NCBI GenBank assembly: GCA_004764695.1
Contig: SMSO01000025.1
Location: forward strand, 1,101,102 to 1,165,101
Source of the DNA: Schizochytrium sp. TIO01
Lineage: Eukaryota > Sar > Bigyra > Thraustochytrida > Thraustochytriidae
Direction: 5' to 3'
Length of the DNA: 64,000 nt
Below the pieces are notes generated by a model. The model was not told where the DNA came from. It was given only the letters and a program-made list of their open reading frames with translations, and ran no database searches. Each line of letters starts with the position of its first letter. Positions within the stretch are counted from its first letter, which is position 1. The position numbers and the translations under genes were made by a program. Below are positions 61,451 through 64,000 of this stretch, piece after piece.

Positions 61451-62029
61451 ATGCTCAACTTGCCAGAAGACTCTCGTGCAAGTGGTGCAGCGGAAGCTAC
61501 TTCAGGCTCTCGTCATATCGCCTTTGGGTTTGACCGCCACCGAGACAATCAATCCCAAGACCAAGAAAATACAGGTGAAGGCGAGAATGGCCAGGATTTC
61601 GCAAACGGCGAGGCCCCAGCTGAGCCTGAACGTGCCCCGGTGCAACATCACGCTGAGAGACGCGGCAGCATGAACAACAAAGTGAAAACGCGATTATTCT
61701 TTGGTGATGATGCAGAAAAGCAATTACAAGATCTTTCTGTAAACAGTGCTCACCTTGCAACAGAGCTCACAACACTGCTCAAGATGTTGCGCTTAACTAT
61801 GCAGAACGCATGTGCTGCAACGAAGGAGCATGCTCACATATATCATAATACCGTCGCAGAAACAGGTATCATTGGTGATGCCTCACTGAAAGCTGCAGAA
61901 GAGATCGCTGCTCGAACTCAAGCCCTTGCTGAAGGCCTCGGAGATTTGGATCCTCTGAAACAACGAATTGGTGAACTTGAAGCAGCTCTTACAAGCTACG
62001 AGCGAATTGCAGATAAAATTTTACAGTAG
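61451..62029 (+). CDS. BORCS6-like coiled-coil protein
   Basis: 192 aa from the ATG at 61451. Residues 1-75 are polar and likely disordered (Gln, Asp, Glu, Gly). Residues about 85-192 form a long amphipathic helix series: QLQDLSVNSAHLATELTTLL, then an HIYHNTVAETG segment, and ending LKQRIGELEAALTSYERIAD. The spacing of the Leu-rich helix, the Tyr-x3-Val-x3-Gly segment, and the terminal coiled coil resemble the C-terminal domain of BORCS6 (lyspersin), a subunit of the BORC complex that couples lysosomes to Arl8 and kinesin. Other short coiled-coil families (BLOC-1 type) would look similar. No signal peptide or membrane span. It converges on the PH-domain gene, 297 bp between stops. Confidence 0.65.
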   Translation: MLNLPEDSRASGAAEATSGSRHIAFGFDRHRDNQSQDQENTGEGENGQDFANGEAPAEPERAPVQHHAERRGSMNNKVKTRLFFGDDAEKQLQDLSVNSAHLATELTTLLKMLRLTMQNACAATKEHAHIYHNTVAETGIIGDASLKAAEEIAARTQALAEGLGDLDPLKQRIGELEAALTSYERIADKILQ

Positions 62030-62150
62030 CTTGAGTGAGATGTTAGCTAGTGGACTAAAGGATAGGGCATACTTAGCAGGTCTGCATGTGTAAAGTTCGT
62101 TTGTATCAGAGCCCAATTTATGTTCTTGATTTATCTTTCTGTCTAATTTC

Positions 62151-62156
62151 AATAAA
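62151..62156 (+). terminator. Poly(A) signal of the BORCS6-like gene
   Basis: AATAAA 122 nt after the stop codon at 62029, in a T-rich context. Confidence 0.55.
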
Positions 62157-62326
62157 TGAAGGAAACCATATCCAGAAAGGGTTACGATTCATGTTGCACC
62201 ACGCCATAGCTCTCATTGGTGTTCATGAAATAGGCAAAAGCATGTATATACATAGTTAATGTTTCACTCTAAAGATGCCTCTATATTCTCTATCTTATAA
62301 TATTCCTTCCATGCCGAATGATAACT

Positions 62327-63688
62327 CTAATTGCACTGCATAGAAGATGATGGTCTAGTTTGAAAAGAGCTGAGCTTAAACGGGTTAAACTTAGGATCCA
62401 CTGGCTGACGATGGATCCCTTGACGGCCCGAAGGGTATTGTGGGTTCATAGGCTCCTTAACCTCATGATTATTACTCTGGATTCCTCTGGGTTGAACTGG
62501 TGGTGGAGTTACCAAACCTGGAACAGGTGATAGCCCAGTGGGAGGCGACATAGCTGTGGGAGGTGTCATAGCTGTTGTTGGAGTCACAGTTGTTGGAGGA
62601 GACATCGGCGGTGGACAGGGTTTCTGGCCACGAGGAGGAGGGGGTGGAGGAGTGGGAGAAGGGGATGAGGTAGTTGTGTCCGGTGAAACGACCCTAACAG
62701 CTACCGGAATAGAAAAAGTCTGACAATTTACATCTCCAGGGCATGGGGGCAATCTTCGAGTTGGATCACTGGGCGAAGCGGTATAGTTTGGGCGGGGGGG
62801 GAGTGTACGCGATGAACCTTGTTTTGAAGATGCAGATGAAGACTCTACAGATTCTGGTGTCGGCTTTGCATGACCTTGAGTCACTACTTTAAGTTTACTC
62901 TGCCTACGTGGAGGCAGAGGTGGAGACTCTAAGTCCTCTAAGCTTCCTTGCTCAGGCTGCGGAGCAAATCTACCAGGTGTTAGGAGAGGTGGCGAAGGCG
63001 CTGAAAGGTTACCAGCAGCCAAAGTTCGGTCTCGAGGTGGGGGCACTGGAGGCGAGATAGTAGGTTCTGTGTTTCTCATCAGGGTATTTGGCTTGGGGGA
63101 AACTGGAGGATTCATCACAGTATCCTCTCCATGCAAAGGATCATAGATACCAGGCTGCAAATGCGCAGGCTTTGGAGGTTTAATTGGAGGAGCGCTAGTT
63201 GGAGGAATAGATTTAACAATAGCATTGATACAAGCAACCCATTCAGAAGCTTGAAGTGATGTACCTGCCTGGAATGTCAACAACTTTGTGGCATCGCGGT
63301 TACGCGTGTCTTGTACGTCAAAGAAGTAGACTTTTACACGAATTTGAAAACCACAAGAGGAAGACCTGCCATCGGTATTGCGGGCATAAAGAATTTGATC
63401 AAATGGAATTAAACTAGGTGGGCCTTTAATTGCACCATAGCCGTCTAAATCTGCCATGTACAAGGCAGATTGTGAGTCGTCTGCACAAAGAACACACTTG
63501 CGGAAGAGCATAAAATTGGCCTTACGCCGCACAATGTCATATTTGATTTTGCGAGGGGGATTTGCACATGCGCTGAAGTCCAGCTGTTTTTCCTCTTCGC
63601 ACTGTCCAGCTCCGCTCGATGCTCTCGACTCCCTACGAGTAGACTCCAAAGCTGGGGCATGATAAACATCAGAGAGCCTCCGCGCCAT
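62327..63688 (-). CDS. PH-domain protein with proline-rich SH3-ligand tail
   Basis: 453 aa from the ATG at 63688 (G at -3 and +4). Residues about 45-165 look like a pleckstrin-homology domain: seven beta-strand-like segments (KANFMLFRKCVLCADD, SALYMADLD, FQIRVKVYFFDVQD, TKLLTFQAG) followed by an amphipathic helix with the invariant Trp (SEWVACINAIV). PH domains bind phosphoinositides or proteins. The rest (166-453) is very rich in Pro, Ser and Thr and likely disordered. It has typical SH3-ligand motifs, such as PPVPPPR and SPPLPPRR, and a degenerate TPPTAM/SPPTGL repeat near the C-terminus. The arrangement suggests a membrane-recruited adaptor. No catalytic domain is present. No gene symbol can be assigned. 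Confidence 0.82.
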   Translation of the reverse strand: MARRLSDVYHAPALESTRRESRASSGAGQCEEEKQLDFSACANPPRKIKYDIVRRKANFMLFRKCVLCADDSQSALYMADLDGYGAIKGPPSLIPFDQILYARNTDGRSSSCGFQIRVKVYFFDVQDTRNRDATKLLTFQAGTSLQASEWVACINAIVKSIPPTSAPPIKPPKPAHLQPGIYDPLHGEDTVMNPPVSPKPNTLMRNTEPTISPPVPPPRDRTLAAGNLSAPSPPLLTPGRFAPQPEQGSLEDLESPPLPPRRQSKLKVVTQGHAKPTPESVESSSASSKQGSSRTLPPRPNYTASPSDPTRRLPPCPGDVNCQTFSIPVAVRVVSPDTTTSSPSPTPPPPPPRGQKPCPPPMSPPTTVTPTTAMTPPTAMSPPTGLSPVPGLVTPPPVQPRGIQSNNHEVKEPMNPQYPSGRQGIHRQPVDPKFNPFKLSSFQTRPSSSMQCN

Positions 63689-63743
63689 CTCAACGAATGA
63701 TTCAATGCCCTAGCTTAAAGTCAGTCACCTCAAACCTCAACGT

Positions 63744-63949
63744 ATGTCTTCGTCGCAAGCTGTCCTCGATGCGTACCAACACCTTGGTTGGATAGACAAA
63801 GCCACCAAGAATTAGTTTGCTTATCTGATCTTGCCTTTTGTTGCTCTGACTTGGGTGCAGAGATCATACCATCAAATAACTCTTTGAATTCTAGTACCAA
63901 CTCGAAGAATATGACAATGCAAAGTCCAGTCCTGCAAGTTCTCTCTTGT
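63744..63949 (+). CDS. Possible divergent gene, first exons (tentative)
   Basis: ATG at 63744 opens MSSSQAVLDAYQHLG, closed by a stop at 63813. If spliced from a GT at 63787 to the CAG ending at 63860, the frame continues open (63861-63949) to a strong GTAAGT donor at 63950. The first donor (GTTGGA) is weak and no family is recognised. The region between this and the PH gene (63689-63743) would be a compact bidirectional promoter. Confidence 0.2.
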
Positions 63950-64000
63950 GTAAGTTCTCAGTAATTTTTTTAAATAAAATAAAAAATGAAAAAACGAAAC

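Overview
This window is nuclear DNA from a unicellular eukaryote. Coding genes are widely spaced, initiate at ATG in A/G(-3) contexts, and are mostly intronless. Two carry one short GT-AG intron close to the start codon (donors GTAAGT and GTAGGT). AATAAA-type poly(A) signals follow several stops, and there are no operons or Shine-Dalgarno sites. The gene set (SURF6/Rrp14, full-length ABCC transporter, LSD1-family flavin amine oxidase, LURP-one/tubby-like protein, BORCS6-like protein, PH-domain protein, class III alcohol dehydrogenase) is generally eukaryotic. The near-intronless, GC3-biased genes are compatible with a labyrinthulomycete or other stramenopile, but the sequence alone does not fix the lineage.

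Layout. 1-15.7 kb is a gene desert crowded with tetra-, penta- and octanucleotide microsatellites. At 15.7-16.7 kb lies an isolated, strongly codon-biased gene for an unrecognised 310-aa helical protein (+). 16.9-26.4 kb is again gene-poor: first microsatellite-rich, then (about 22.4-26.4 kb) an AT-rich stretch almost free of microsatellites that holds an old diverged tandem duplication. A mitochondrial-type class III alcohol dehydrogenase (-) lies at 26.6-27.9 kb. 28.1-34.0 kb is microsatellite-rich noncoding DNA.

The right half is gene-richer: SURF6 (+) converges on a 1128-aa SPO22/ZIP4-like solenoid gene (-, one intron, 34.1-39.6 kb). After a 3.9-kb gap come an ABCC transporter (+, 43.5-47.8 kb), a nuclear LSD1-like amine oxidase (+, one intron, 48.9-51.7 kb) and a predicted lipidated LOR/tubby-like protein (-, 52.5-53.1 kb). 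After another AT-rich 8-kb gap come a BORCS6-like protein (+, 61.5-62.0 kb) and a PH/proline-rich adaptor (-, 62.3-63.7 kb).

The genes do not form one pathway. They cover formaldehyde/GSNO metabolism, rRNA processing, probable meiotic crossover formation, drug/conjugate export, chromatin or polyamine oxidation, membrane-associated signalling and lysosome positioning. No tRNA, rRNA, CRISPR array, intact transposon or virus-like gene was found. The observations most worth checking are the expanded structural-zinc loop of the alcohol dehydrogenase, the two spliced first exons (one supplying a nuclear localisation signal), the unrecognised codon-biased 310-aa gene, a strong 36-nt hairpin downstream of it, and the diverged tandem duplication at 24-25 kb.
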